Notes: generated from the letters alone by a model not told the origin. 64,000 nucleotides of DNA from Massilia phyllostachyos (GCF_021044825.1 NZ_JAJNOC010000007.1:1-64000); one strand, 5' to 3'. Shown: positions 11,478 through 21,231, numbered from the stretch's first letter. Made by a program: numbers and translations.

Positions 11478-11617
11478 AAAGTCAAATCAGGCTCCGGCCT
11501 TCGCCGGAGCGACGGTCTATCTGCTAACTACTTCGATCACTCATCGACCCGCGCCAGTAGCACGTCGTACGCGCCACTGGCGCCTACGATTTCCGGCGCA
11601 GGCCGGAACCCAAGTTC
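11478..11617. repeat. REP-like palindromic repeat modules (copy 1)
   Basis: Two palindromic modules lie between uvrC and pgsA. The first, about 11478-11528, centres on CTCCGGCCTTCGCCGGAG. The second, 11563-11617, centres on CCGGCGCAGGCCGG. Reverse complements of both modules recur at about 55685-55804, 44 kb away. The second module matches over about 50 bases, with one small deletion. They are extragenic and palindromic, so REP-like elements are the best reading. The rest of the 306-base gap shows no gene. Confidence 0.7.
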
Positions 11618-11739
11618 GTGCCGCAGCCGCTACCGTCCCCATGCACTCCTGAACACATGCAGACACGTCACCTAGTCCAATTTGCAATACCCATGTAGAC
11701 TACCGTCGAAACTTTCATTCCGTAATCAGTGCTTTTCTC

Positions 11740-12318
11740 ATGCCCTTCAACATCCCGATTCTCCTGACCTGGCTACGCGTAGCGCTGATTCCCCTGGTTG
11801 TAGGCGTCTTCTACCTTCCCACCCACTGGTTGCCGCTGGCCGACCGCAACCTGGCCGCCACCCTGGTCTTCATCGTGGCCGCCGTCACCGACTGGTTCGA
11901 CGGCTTCCTGGCGCGCCGCTGGAACCAGACATCGGCCTTCGGCGCCTTCCTCGACCCGGTGGCCGACAAGCTGATGGTCGCCGGCGCGCTGCTGGTGCTG
12001 GTGCAGCTGGACCGTGTGAATGCCATCATCGCCTTCATCATCATCGGCCGCGAGATCACCATCTCCGCGCTGCGCGAATGGATGGCCCAGATCGGCGCCA
12101 CCAAGTCGGTGGCCGTGAGCTCGCTCGGCAAGATCAAGACCGCGGCCCAGATGACCGCGATCCCGATGCTGCTGTTCCACGACGTGATCATCGGCATCGA
12201 CACCCACTACTGGGGCGAATACTTCCTGTGGCTGGCCGGCGTGCTGACGGTATGGTCGATGTTCTACTATTTGCGTAAAGCCTGGCCGTTAATTAAAGAG
12301 AAAGCGGAAACCTTGTAA
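11740..12318 (+). CDS. pgsA: CDP-diacylglycerol--glycerol-3-phosphate 3-phosphatidyltransferase
   Basis: Inner-membrane enzyme that makes phosphatidylglycerol phosphate from CDP-diacylglycerol and glycerol 3-phosphate. It is 192 residues, the normal length. The CDP-alcohol phosphatidyltransferase signature D-x2-D-G-x2-A-R-x8-G-x3-D-x3-D is present in DWFDGFLARRWNQTSAFGAF followed by LDPVADK, around residues 50-76. Several hydrophobic helices surround it. The first tRNA-Gly promoter begins 19 bases downstream. Confidence 0.95.
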   Translation: MPFNIPILLTWLRVALIPLVVGVFYLPTHWLPLADRNLAATLVFIVAAVTDWFDGFLARRWNQTSAFGAFLDPVADKLMVAGALLVLVQLDRVNAIIAFIIIGREITISALREWMAQIGATKSVAVSSLGKIKTAAQMTAIPMLLFHDVIIGIDTHYWGEYFLWLAGVLTVWSMFYYLRKAWPLIKEKAETL

Positions 12319-12337
12319 GAAATGTTCCGTGTCATCC

Positions 12338-12365
12338 TTGACGTACGGAATAGAATCTCTATAAT
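12338..12365 (+). promoter_or_regulatory. Sigma-70 promoter of the tRNA-Gly cluster
   Basis: TTGACG at 12338-12343, a 16-base spacer and a perfect TATAAT at 12360-12365. The first tRNA-Gly starts 43 bases after the -10 box, leaving a short 5' leader. Confidence 0.8.
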
Positions 12366-12407
12366 GCCTGCCTGTTGCAACGACATCGTTGCAGAATGAA
12401 AGACGAA

Positions 12408-12483
12408 GCGGGAGTAGCTCAGTTGGTAGAGCGCAACCTTGCCAAGGTTGAGGTCGAGAGTTCGAGACTCTTCTCCCGCTCCA
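12408..12483 (+). tRNA. tRNA-Gly(GCC), copy 1
   Basis: 76-base cloverleaf: acceptor GCGGGAG with CTCCCGC, anticodon stem CAACC/GGTTG with loop TTGCCAA giving GCC, T arm with TTCGAGA, discriminator T and encoded CCA. It is identical in sequence to the next three copies. Confidence 0.97.
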
Positions 12484-12523
12484 AAGTTTCAAGAATGATC
12501 AGTGCTCTGCACGATTGGCAATC

Positions 12524-12552
12524 TTGAAAAAATGTCAAAGTTCTGTAATAAT
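12524..12552 (+). promoter_or_regulatory. Internal promoter before tRNA-Gly copy 2
   Basis: TTGAAA at 12524-12529, a 17-base spacer and AATAAT at 12547-12552. It lies between tRNA-Gly copies 1 and 2 and would give copies 2-4 a start of their own. Confidence 0.55.
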
Positions 12553-12566
12553 GATTGCTCTGAAAC

Positions 12567-12642
12567 GCGGGAGTAGCTCAGTTGGTAGAGCGCAACCTTG
12601 CCAAGGTTGAGGTCGAGAGTTCGAGACTCTTCTCCCGCTCCA
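12567..12642 (+). tRNA. tRNA-Gly(GCC), copy 2
   Basis: Exact 76-base copy of the first tRNA-Gly, CCA encoded. The spacer sequences on both sides differ from those of the other copies. Confidence 0.97.
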
Positions 12643-12697
12643 GTTTGCTGAAAAGCAGATTGGCTGCGACAGGCGTAGTAGATAGTAAGACTCCAAT

Positions 12698-12773
12698 GCG
12701 GGAGTAGCTCAGTTGGTAGAGCGCAACCTTGCCAAGGTTGAGGTCGAGAGTTCGAGACTCTTCTCCCGCTCCA
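12698..12773 (+). tRNA. tRNA-Gly(GCC), copy 3
   Basis: Exact 76-base copy with encoded CCA. It begins 55 bases after copy 2. Confidence 0.97.
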
Positions 12774-12802
12774 CAGGTTTTACGATAAGTTGTACTCCAT
12801 AT

Positions 12803-12878
12803 GCGGGAGTAGCTCAGTTGGTAGAGCGCAACCTTGCCAAGGTTGAGGTCGAGAGTTCGAGACTCTTCTCCCGCTCCA
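12803..12878 (+). tRNA. tRNA-Gly(GCC), copy 4
   Basis: Exact 76-base copy with encoded CCA. It begins 29 bases after copy 3; the first tRNA-Cys follows 73 bases later. Confidence 0.97.
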
Positions 12879-12951
12879 GAATTCAGAGAAGACTTCCTTC
12901 TCGGTTGATACGGCACATAACCGCCCGGTCAGCTTTCCCAAGATTACCTCT

Positions 12952-13025
12952 GGCGAGGTAGCAAAGCGGTTATGCAGCGGCCTGCAAAGCCGTCTAGACG
13001 GGTTCGACTCCCGTCCTCGCCTCCA
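12952..13025 (+). tRNA. tRNA-Cys(GCA), copy 1
   Basis: 74-base tRNA with acceptor GGCGAGG/CCTCGCC, anticodon loop CTGCAAA (GCA) and encoded CCA. It differs from copies 2 and 3 in the D arm, variable region and T stem (compensated pair changes), so it is probably the older, native copy. A strong terminator follows. Confidence 0.96.
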
Positions 13026-13038
13026 GAATCTCTTGCAT

Positions 13039-13066
13039 GGGCCCCACACGGGGCCCTTTTGTTTTT
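13039..13066 (+). terminator. Rho-independent terminator of the tRNA cluster
   Basis: GGGCCCC (13039-13045), loop ACAC, GGGGCCC (13050-13056), then TTTTGTTTTT. It lies 13 bases after tRNA-Cys copy 1. Confidence 0.9.
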
Positions 13067-13182
13067 CGGCTCGTCCATTGCCCATCCAGGCCGTGAACAG
13101 ATATCGACTAAGCAAACCGGAAAAATGATTTTGCTTGAGGTGGCACACAGTTCGACGGAGCCGCCAGCCTAAAATTGGTTCT

Positions 13183-13256
13183 GGCGAGGTAGCAAAGAGG
13201 TTATGCAGCGGCCTGCAAAGCCGCCAAGACAGGTTCGATTCCTGTCCTCGCCTCCA
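13183..13256 (+). tRNA. tRNA-Cys(GCA), copy 2
   Basis: 74-base tRNA-Cys with encoded CCA, followed by GACA as in copy 3. It differs from copy 3 at only two positions. The gene on the opposite strand ends four bases beyond it. Confidence 0.96.
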
Positions 13257-13260
13257 GACA

Positions 13261-13881
13261 TCAAGGACTTGGCCCGCTCCATTGCCTGCCATCGGGGTGC
13301 TCAGTCGGACCCGGCCCAGCTGCGCTGCTGGAACGCAGCTGTTGCCGATCCATGAGAACGAGTCTCAGCCACGCGAATACGGCCCCGGTCCAGAGCATCC
13401 ATACAATCATTGCAGTCGATACCGGATGTGGCATCCGGTCGGTCGTGACCAGCCCCGCAACCATTCCCGCGCAGAGCATCGATACGCAAGTGGCCGGGCT
13501 CCTGCGGCAACTCCCGACGCGAGACCACGGAAAGAAACACAGGAACATGACGTAAGGTATGCACGGGGTCGCCCACCCGATCCCGGCAAGCCTGGCTCCC
13601 ACGTACCCAGCGCCCGCCATGCATATCGATACGGCCAACAAGGGCAGATTTCCCGAGCCGCCGCTTGTGAGTTCGCATGCCTCGTGCCTGTAGCTCCCGG
13701 CCCTGCGGACCATCAGCACGATGGCCGCCGCCCCGACCACTCCGCTGAACAGGAATGCAGCGGGCTTGGCGCCTGCGACAACCAGGCAGTCCATCAGCAG
13801 GACCAGGCCGGATGAAATGCACAAGAGCCCGCTGAAACCGGCGCCGAATGTGCGCGGATGTCGATTGTCGTCGTCTCGCAT
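13261..13881 (-). CDS. Hypothetical integral membrane protein
   Basis: 206-residue protein, not recognised. About five hydrophobic segments are visible (for example SGLLCISSGLVLLMDCLVVA, AAFLFSGVVGAAAIVLMV, IPYVMFLCFF and a helix near the C-terminus), separated by short charged loops. It is Cys-rich for a membrane protein. The start at 13881 is supported by GGAGGGA seven bases upstream; an in-frame ATG five codons earlier lacks one. It is transcribed away from the Tad-like genes and ends against tRNA-Cys copy 2. It belongs to the segment bracketed by two near-identical tRNA genes. Confidence 0.6.
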   Translation of the reverse strand: MRDDDNRHPRTFGAGFSGLLCISSGLVLLMDCLVVAGAKPAAFLFSGVVGAAAIVLMVRRAGSYRHEACELTSGGSGNLPLLAVSICMAGAGYVGARLAGIGWATPCIPYVMFLCFFPWSRVGSCRRSPATCVSMLCAGMVAGLVTTDRMPHPVSTAMIVWMLWTGAVFAWLRLVLMDRQQLRSSSAAGPGPTEHPDGRQWSGPSP

Positions 13882-14111
13882 GCGCCGTCCCTCCATGGTC
13901 TATCGCATCGCCGTCGAACAAGCTTGACGGCATTCCGGTATCGATCCTTGTTCTAAATCATTCGCAGCCCATTCGCCTGTCGAATCCGCCAGGGCGTCTG
14001 GACCGGCGCCTGTCCTTATTCCTGACTCGGATTGCGTAAGGTCAATTGACCGAAGCAGACGACAACTAGACTTGGCAGGTCATCACGCGTCGGGATTCGA
14101 GAGGAGGCAGC

Positions 14112-15584
14112 ATGGGCATGGACATGGGCAGGCCCCGCACGCGTCGTCGCACCCACATGACGTTCAGGCGCCCGGATCGTCAAGACGGCGCCGTGGCAGT
14201 GATGGCCGTGGGCGCGATCGTCATCCTGTGCGGATTCTGCAGCCTGGCGCTCGATCTTTCCCGCGTCTACAACCGGAAGATCGAGTTGCAGAGCGTCGTG
14301 GATGCGGCCGCGGTGAGCGCCGCAATCGAGCTCGACGGCACGAAGGCCGGACTCACACGGGCGGCACAGAAGGCTGCGTCATTGTTCGCGATACCCGTCG
14401 TGTACGGCGGTCCCAGCTACGGCTATTCCCAGGAAGCGATGGAGTGGTCGAGCGACGCGATCAAGTTCGCCGCCACGCCGAATGGCCCCTGGCTGTCGAG
14501 CACCGATGCCGCTTCGAAAACCGTCCCCAACGGTCTCCTGTTCGTGAAGATCGATACCGCGGGGCTCGATCCATCGTATGGTGAGGTGCGCACCTTGTTC
14601 CTGCCGGTGATTTCCGATGGCGAGCCGATCCTGTCGACGTCCGCCAGCGCCGTGGCCGGCGCCTCGGCGGTCAGTGTCATGCCGTTCGCCGTCTGTGCGA
14701 TGCACGGCGATGAAAAGCACAGCCGCAATGGCGAGCTGGAAGAGTTCGGGTTCCGCCGCGGCGTGAGCTACGACCTGATGCAGCTCAATCCCGAGGCATC
14801 GGGAGAAGGGCAGACATTCCTGATTCATCCCTATGGCGGCCCCGGCGCCGCATCGACATCGCCAGTGGATTTCAATACCGTCGCACCGTCCATCTGCACC
14901 GGCGTCATGGGCATCGCGCGGGTGATGGGCGGCAGGGTCCCGGTCTCGTCACCATTCCCCCTGAACGACTACCACGAGCAATTCAATTCGCGATTCGATT
15001 CGTACACCGCGCCGTGCACGGCCGATACCGCGCCGCCGGACCGGAACATCAAACAATACAAGTTCAACGACGGCAGCGTGCCGTGGATGGCGGCGACCGC
15101 GAAAGGGCAAGCATCGGACTTGCATGAGGATACGGTCAACCACAAGCGCTGGACCGTTGCGGGACCGTACCCGTCGCCGCCCGGCACCACCGCCGCGCAA
15201 TACGGCCCGCTGTGGTCCTACGCCAAGGCCGTCAAATACGCCGACCCGGCGCCGACAGGGGGCTATGTCGCCTACCTGACGTCGAACTGGAAGGACCTGT
15301 ACACGCCGGGAGAACCCGGCGCCAAATCCACCTATCCATCCGGAACCCCGTACACGACCGCCGGCGCGACCTACGGGGAGTCGCCCAGCCGCACCGGCGT
15401 GCGCGACAGGCGCGTGCTGAACGTTCCCCTGCTCGCCTGCCCGGTGGCTGAAAACAGGGCGACGGTGAAGGGAATCGGCAGGTTCTTCATGACCGTGAAG
15501 GCCGACGGCACCCACTTGTACGCCGAGTTCGCAGGACTGGCGGAAGAACAGATGTTACGCACCCGTGTGAGGCTCTACCCATGA
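14112..15584 (+). CDS. TadG-like pilus-assembly family protein
   Basis: 490-residue protein of the Flp pilus TadE/TadG-like group. After a basic N-terminus, DGAVAVMAVGAIVILCGFCS begins a single hydrophobic helix at about residues 27-50, then LDLSRVYNRKIELQSVVDAA, the conserved TadG N-terminal block. The long periplasmic part (about residues 60-490) has paired Cys residues and no recognised domain; no von Willebrand domain is obvious. A GAGGAGG precedes the start. The stop overlaps the next gene as ATGA. In full Tad systems such proteins anchor or prime the pilus; here no tadA, B, C or flp gene is nearby. Confidence 0.75.
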   Translation: MGMDMGRPRTRRRTHMTFRRPDRQDGAVAVMAVGAIVILCGFCSLALDLSRVYNRKIELQSVVDAAAVSAAIELDGTKAGLTRAAQKAASLFAIPVVYGGPSYGYSQEAMEWSSDAIKFAATPNGPWLSSTDAASKTVPNGLLFVKIDTAGLDPSYGEVRTLFLPVISDGEPILSTSASAVAGASAVSVMPFAVCAMHGDEKHSRNGELEEFGFRRGVSYDLMQLNPEASGEGQTFLIHPYGGPGAASTSPVDFNTVAPSICTGVMGIARVMGGRVPVSSPFPLNDYHEQFNSRFDSYTAPCTADTAPPDRNIKQYKFNDGSVPWMAATAKGQASDLHEDTVNHKRWTVAGPYPSPPGTTAAQYGPLWSYAKAVKYADPAPTGGYVAYLTSNWKDLYTPGEPGAKSTYPSGTPYTTAGATYGESPSRTGVRDRRVLNVPLLACPVAENRATVKGIGRFFMTVKADGTHLYAEFAGLAEEQMLRTRVRLYP

Positions 15585-16060
15585 ACACATTTTTCCTACG
15601 GCGCCATCGGCGCAAGCAGCGGGGAGGTGTCGCCATCGAGGCAGCAATCCTGCTGCCGGTGATTATCCTGTTCCTGGCAGTTCCGCTTTTTCTGGCGCGT
15701 ATTTTCTGGTACTACAGCGTTGCCGAAAAAGCGGCACACGACGGTGCGCGCTTCCTCTCGCAGGTGAGCCGGGTCGAGATCCAGGCGTCGAGCGGCGGCG
15801 CGGAACCCGGTGTCGCGGCACTGGCGAAAGCAATCGTGAATGCCGAACTCGCCGAAATCAGGCCCGGGCTGGTCGGGGCGACCCCCTCGGTCCTGTGCGA
15901 CGGGCTGATGTGCGGCGGCTTGAGCGTTCCGTCGATGGTTCGCGTGGCAGTCCAGATACGTGTGCGCGATGACATTTTCGGATTCGTCACCGATCCCTTC
16001 TTCGGCGAGGACGGCCTGCTGCTGACGGCCGACGTCACGGTGCGCTATGCGGGCCATTGA
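15581..16060 (+). CDS. TadE-like pseudopilin family protein 1
   Basis: 159-residue protein with a basic start and then RGGVAIEAAILLPVIILFLA, the TadE motif in which a Gly is followed by a hydrophobic helix holding a Glu at position 5 of the mature form. EKAAHDGARFLS after the helix is also typical. The remainder is a small periplasmic domain with a Cys pair. It is translationally coupled on both sides. Confidence 0.78.
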   Translation: MNTFFLRRHRRKQRGGVAIEAAILLPVIILFLAVPLFLARIFWYYSVAEKAAHDGARFLSQVSRVEIQASSGGAEPGVAALAKAIVNAELAEIRPGLVGATPSVLCDGLMCGGLSVPSMVRVAVQIRVRDDIFGFVTDPFFGEDGLLLTADVTVRYAGH

Positions 16061-16658
16061 ACGATTTTTCAGGATCGCTCCGAGCCGGACGAAACAGAAC
16101 GGCGTCGCTGCTGTCGAGTTTGCACTCGTCGCCTTCGTGTTCTTCGCGCTGTTCTTCGGGATCGTCGAAATGGCTCGCGCGATGTACATCATCAATACGC
16201 TGCAGGAAGTAACCCGTCGCGCTGCAGCGTTCGCCACCAATGCCGACTTCAGCAACGCAGCGATCATGCAGGGAGTGAAGGAACATGCCATCTTCCGCAA
16301 TTCGCCGGGATTTCTCGTTTTCGCACAGCCGGTCGCCGACACCCATATCGTGATCGACTACCTGTGGATTCAACGCATTGGTGGAACGCTGACGATGCTC
16401 CCGATTCCGGCAAACGCCATGCCTGCGAACCCTGCGGCCAACTTCGCGAACTGCCTGGCGAATCCGTACAGCGAGAGCTGCATACGTCTGGTGCGCGTGC
16501 GCGTGTGCGAGACAGCCGACGGCGATCTTTGCGAGCCGGTCGGCTACCAGGCACTGGTCTCGCTGGTTCCGTTCTCGTTCGGCCTGCCGCCATCCGTGAC
16601 GATCGTGACCGCCGAGACCCTGGGCATGCCCGCCGGCGTTCCTACGTGCGAGTGCTAG
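16047..16658 (+). CDS. TadE-like pseudopilin family protein 2
   Basis: 203-residue TadE paralogue. QNGVAAVEFALVAFVFFALF (about residues 17-36) is a textbook TadE leader and helix with the conserved Glu, followed by EMARAMYIINTLQEVTRRAA. The C-terminal domain has four Cys residues, likely in disulphides. It overlaps the preceding gene by 14 bases. The three genes form one operon that lacks the ATPase and secretin of a complete system. Confidence 0.8.
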   Translation: MRAIERFFRIAPSRTKQNGVAAVEFALVAFVFFALFFGIVEMARAMYIINTLQEVTRRAAAFATNADFSNAAIMQGVKEHAIFRNSPGFLVFAQPVADTHIVIDYLWIQRIGGTLTMLPIPANAMPANPAANFANCLANPYSESCIRLVRVRVCETADGDLCEPVGYQALVSLVPFSFGLPPSVTIVTAETLGMPAGVPTCEC

Positions 16659-16816
16659 CGCTTGTCTCCGCAACGTATTCATGCGGCAATGCCGTATTGG
16701 GCCGGACACCATGGACGAAGCATCCAGAACGCTTGACGGGGTCTCGAGCTGGTTCACGGTGAGCTCCCTTGAGACTGCGCACACCCAAGCGCAGCGCTAA
16801 GCGCAAACTTGGTCCT

Positions 16817-16890
16817 GGCGAGGTAGCAAAGAGGTCATGCAGCGGCCTGCAAAGCCGCCGAGACAGGTTCGATTCCTGTCCTCGCCTCCA
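16817..16890 (+). tRNA. tRNA-Cys(GCA), copy 3
   Basis: 74-base tRNA-Cys with encoded CCA. It differs from copy 2 by T-to-C in the D arm and A-to-G after the anticodon stem. Both copies are followed by GACA. Copies 2 and 3 frame 13261-16816. Confidence 0.96.
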
Positions 16891-16902
16891 GACAATCATC
16901 GT

Positions 16903-16936
16903 ACGGGCTCCTGTTGGGGCCCGTTCGTCTTTTGCC
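16903..16936 (+). terminator. Probable terminator after tRNA-Cys copy 3
   Basis: ACGGGCTCC (16903-16911) pairs with GGGGCCCGT (16916-16924) apart from one mismatch, loop TGTT, and is followed by the T-rich TCGTCTTTTG. It is weaker than the terminator after copy 1. Confidence 0.55.
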
Positions 16937-17409
16937 GGCAGAACGCGTGGCGATATACGTTTTCGGAAGCTTTGCCCGAAAAATTCCGCGGCTTGGCGCG
17001 ATACCCTCCGGCGATCGGCGTTCACGACTTCCCCCGGCCTGATGTCGAGTGGGAGACGATTCCTGGCTGCTAAGCGTTCGCCGAGGAGCCGGCGCCGCGC
17101 AGGTCCCCGACGCCCGCCGAATACGATAACGCGGCCAGCGCCGTACACGTGCGCGGGGAGATGCATTGACGGCTTTATATATTGCGCCAGAGAACTTAAT
17201 GGCTGCGCGTTTGACAATCGTGTGTACGTCGGCATCGCGCACTGCGGACATTCCTCGAGCGAGTCGATGAAGACGGGACCAGGCGCGTGCCCCGTGTTCG
17301 CGGCGCTTGCTACCATGTTCGTGCGAATGGACTTGCTCTTCCAAACGGACGATGCCTGTCCTTCTTGCCGGAACGCCAGATCCGGCCTTTTTGCAGGATG
17401 GGAGGCACA
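16937..17409. other. Gene-free stretch
   Basis: No convincing gene, RNA or repeat was found between the tRNA-Cys terminator and the DUF305 gene. A TTGACA at 17211-17216 has no acceptable -10 box at 16-18 bases. The AT-rich patch at 17173-17184 is the only base-composition oddity. Confidence 0.5.
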
Positions 17410-17871
17410 GTGGGAAAATACGGACGGTTTGCCCTCATGATCGCGTGTTCAACGCTGCTGATGTATGGGCTGATGTACCTGAATACCCATGCGCTGGAAC
17501 ACGTGCGGTTCAGCCAGACGCGCGCCTGGATGGCCCTGCTCATGGGCGCCGCGATGGCGATCGTGATGCTCGGCTTCATGCGCGGCATGTACCCGCGCAA
17601 GGGGGTGAACGCGGCGATTTTCGCCGGCGCCGCCGCGCTGTTCGCGCTGGCGCTGTGGCTGGTGCGCAGCCAGGCGACCGTGGACGACGCCGCCTACATG
17701 CGCGCGATGATCCCGCACCATTCGATCGCCATCATGACCAGCGAACGCGCGCGCATCGCCGATCCGCGCGTGCGCAGGCTGGCCGACGGCATCATCGCCA
17801 CGCAGCGCAGGGAAATCGCCGAGATGGAGGCGCTCATCGCCGACATCGAGGCAAACGGGCCACGGCGCTGA
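17410..17871 (+). CDS. DUF305 domain membrane protein
   Basis: 153-residue protein with three N-terminal transmembrane helices and a C-terminal DUF305-type domain. The domain shows MIPHHSIAIMTSERA and a conserved DPRVRRLAD, the His-His and Met pattern of the family, often linked to metal (copper) handling. I chose the GTG at 17410 (MGKYGRFALMI) because GGGAGG lies just upstream; an ATG at 17398 overlaps that site. It is 35 bases before the DUF421 gene, so the two may be co-transcribed. The precise role is unknown. Confidence 0.8.
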   Translation: MGKYGRFALMIACSTLLMYGLMYLNTHALEHVRFSQTRAWMALLMGAAMAIVMLGFMRGMYPRKGVNAAIFAGAAALFALALWLVRSQATVDDAAYMRAMIPHHSIAIMTSERARIADPRVRRLADGIIATQRREIAEMEALIADIEANGPRR

Positions 17872-17906
17872 GCGCGGCGGCAGGTTTTCGCGGAAGGAAA
17901 AAGACG

Positions 17907-18422
17907 ATGTGGTTCGAGAGCTGGCACAACATCTATCGCGTCATCGTGGTCGGTATCGTGGCCTATGCCGGGCTGATCGTGCTGCTGCGCCTTAGCGGCA
18001 ACCGCAGCCTGTCGAAGATGAACGCCTTCGACCTGGTGGTGACGGTCGCCTTCGGTTCGACCCTCTCCAGCATCCTGCTCAGCCGCGACGTGACGCTCGC
18101 GACCGGGCTGGCCGCGCTGGCCTTGCTGGTCGCGCTGCAGTTGGCGCTCACCTGGCTGTCGGTGCGCTCCTCCGCCGTCAGCCGTCTCGTCAAGACCCGG
18201 CCCACGGTACTGCTGCGCGAAGGCCGGCTATGCCACGAGGCGCTCAAGCGCGTGCGCATCACCAGCGACGAAGTCGAGGGGGCGGTGCGCCGGCACGGCC
18301 ATGGATCGCTGCGCGACATCGACCTGGTCGTTCTCGAAACCGACGGCAGCCTGTCGGTGATCCCCGCCAGCCAGGCCGGCGACCGGTCCGCCTACGGCAA
18401 GTTGCGGGACGGCGCGCCCTAG
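17907..18422 (+). CDS. DUF421 (YetF-type) membrane protein
   Basis: 171-residue protein with three N-terminal transmembrane helices and a soluble C-terminal domain. LRLSGNRSLSKMNAFDLVVT and then VAFGSTLSSILLS form the hallmark of the DUF421/YetF family. The soluble part has the RPTVLLREG and VEGAVRRHGHGSLRDI blocks. GGAAGGA lies nine bases before the ATG. The function of the family is unknown. Its stop nearly meets that of the convergent antiporter gene. Confidence 0.88.
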   Translation: MWFESWHNIYRVIVVGIVAYAGLIVLLRLSGNRSLSKMNAFDLVVTVAFGSTLSSILLSRDVTLATGLAALALLVALQLALTWLSVRSSAVSRLVKTRPTVLLREGRLCHEALKRVRITSDEVEGAVRRHGHGSLRDIDLVVLETDGSLSVIPASQAGDRSAYGKLRDGAP

Positions 18423-18425
18423 CCC

Positions 18426-19656
<1,231 letters not shown>

Positions 19657-19664
<8 letters not shown>

Positions 19665-20940
19665 CGCTCCCTCCATCGCCTACGCGGGCCGCTGCGCCCC
19701 AGTAAGCGGCGTGGCGCGCGCGCACCTGTTCGCGGTCCGGGCCGAAGACGAGCGCGCGTTCGGCGCGCGCCAGCGCCAGGTCGGCATGGCGGCGCGCGGC
19801 GGCGCGCATGCCGGGCTCGCCCGAGGCGCCGATCTCGCCCAGCACCCGCTGCACGCGCATGGCCACCTCGATCAGGTGGGCGCCGTCGCGCGCGATCGCG
19901 GTGAAGCCGTCGTCGAGCAGGTCGTCCGCCAGCAGCGCTGGCGCGGCCACGCGCTCGCACGCCGGCGCCTTCGGCTCGCAGGGGACGGTCCAGGCCGCGT
20001 ACAGGCGGTGCAGGGAGCCCAGCACGGCGATTGCGGTGCCGGGGTCGTTGATGGCCTGCGACAGCGCGCGGCAGCCGATTTCGGCAAGCACCACCAGCCC
20101 GAAGCGGGGATCCTCGTCGAACTGGCGCAATGGGCCGATAGTGAAGGCCTTGCGGATCTCGCCAGGTTCCAGCGGGCCGCTGGCGCCGGAATCGGGCAGC
20201 ACCCAGGCCAGCGGACGCGCGGGCGAGACCATGGCGCCGGGCAGAACGGCCAGGGTGATGCGCAGCCCGCGGCCGGCGGCGATGCGCTGCAGCAGTTCCA
20301 TGTCGACGCGCTGCAGGTAGCCGATGCGCTCGTCGTGGACGGCCAGTCCGGCCGGCGCGCCGCCGGCCGCGACGCCGCCCAGCCAGGGCGCACGCCGGCG
20401 CCGTTCGATCGCGCGCGCGGCGGCCTGCTCGGCCTTGGCGATGACGGCGCCCAGGCGGCCCAGGCGCGCGATGCTGTCGACCCAGCGCACGAACACCAGG
20501 ATCACCGCCACCATCGACAGCAGCGTGAAGGCGAACAGGGTGAAGCGGCCGGCCTTGCCGAAATAATCGTTGGTGGTGGCGCTGAGGGCCACGATCGCGT
20601 AGATGAAGGCGCCGACGAAGACCGACAGGGCGTTCTGCGACACGTCGTCGGCGACGATCAGGGGAAAGGCGCGCGCGGTGGCCGATTGCCCGGTCGAGGC
20701 ATAGGCCGATACCATCGATGCGACGGCGAAGGTGGCGACTCCCAGCATGCTGGCCGCGATGATCTTCAGCAGGTCCACCACGGAGCCCTGGGCGATTTCC
20801 GGAACTTTCCAGTCGATCGGGATGCTGTCCGCCAGGTGCGCCAGCAGCACGCCGCAGACCGACAGGATGCAGGCGATCAGCGGCTTGACCCAGAGGCGTT
20901 CGCGCAGGCGGTTGAAGAAGAATTCGAAACGGTTTCGCAT
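19657..20940 (-). CDS. DUF2254 predicted membrane protein
   Basis: 427-residue protein of the DUF2254 family. Four hydrophobic helices fill the first 160 residues (two before residue 90, two at about 105-150), followed by a large soluble domain. RDGAHLIEVAMRV and the INDPGTAIAVLGSLHRL block are family features. The function is unknown. It is the upstream member of a two-gene operon with the antiporter, so a role in ion or osmotic stress is possible. It is divergent from the porin-BCCT pair. Confidence 0.85.
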
Positions 20941-21048
20941 GGTTCGGTCGCCGGCAGTCAGTGCAGGGAAGCAGCTTGCCGGATTTGCCGCGAGCCGTCG
21001 GTTAGCTGGGAAACACTGAAAGCTTCAGTATCATAAAAACATCAAAAT

Positions 21049-21077
21049 TTGTGCAAATGCTATTGTCTTGCTAGAAT
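21049..21077 (+). promoter_or_regulatory. Promoter of the porin-BCCT operon
   Basis: TTGTGC at 21049-21054, a 17-base spacer and TAGAAT at 21072-21077. The porin start is 155 bases further on. An inverted repeat CTGAA-AGC-TTCAG at 21016-21028, just upstream, could be an activator or repressor site. Confidence 0.55.
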
Positions 21078-21231
21078 GATGCCGGCGATGACGGGCTCGG
21101 GCCGCATGTCGTGCGCGATGCGCGGCCCCGGGATTCTTGCACGCCCATTCGGGTCGAACGATACCGCCGCCCATGCGCTCCCGCCGCACTGCTCGCGGCC
21201 GCTTCCCGTCACGACCGCTAGAAAATTCCAC

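Noticed and set aside
12408..12878. Regularly spaced identical repeats that at first look like a CRISPR array
   Set aside because: The 76-base units fold as tRNA-Gly with CCA ends, and spacers vary from 29 to 83 bases.
13183..16890. Prophage or integrative element between the tRNA-Cys copies
   Set aside because: No integrase, phage structural or replication gene is present; only the repeat boundaries suggest insertion.
17211..17239. Promoter TTGACA before the DUF305 gene
   Set aside because: No -10 box of acceptable quality at 16-18 bases.
16769..17440. 223-codon frame crossing tRNA-Cys copy 3
   Set aside because: It reads through a tRNA gene and its terminator and has no ribosome site.
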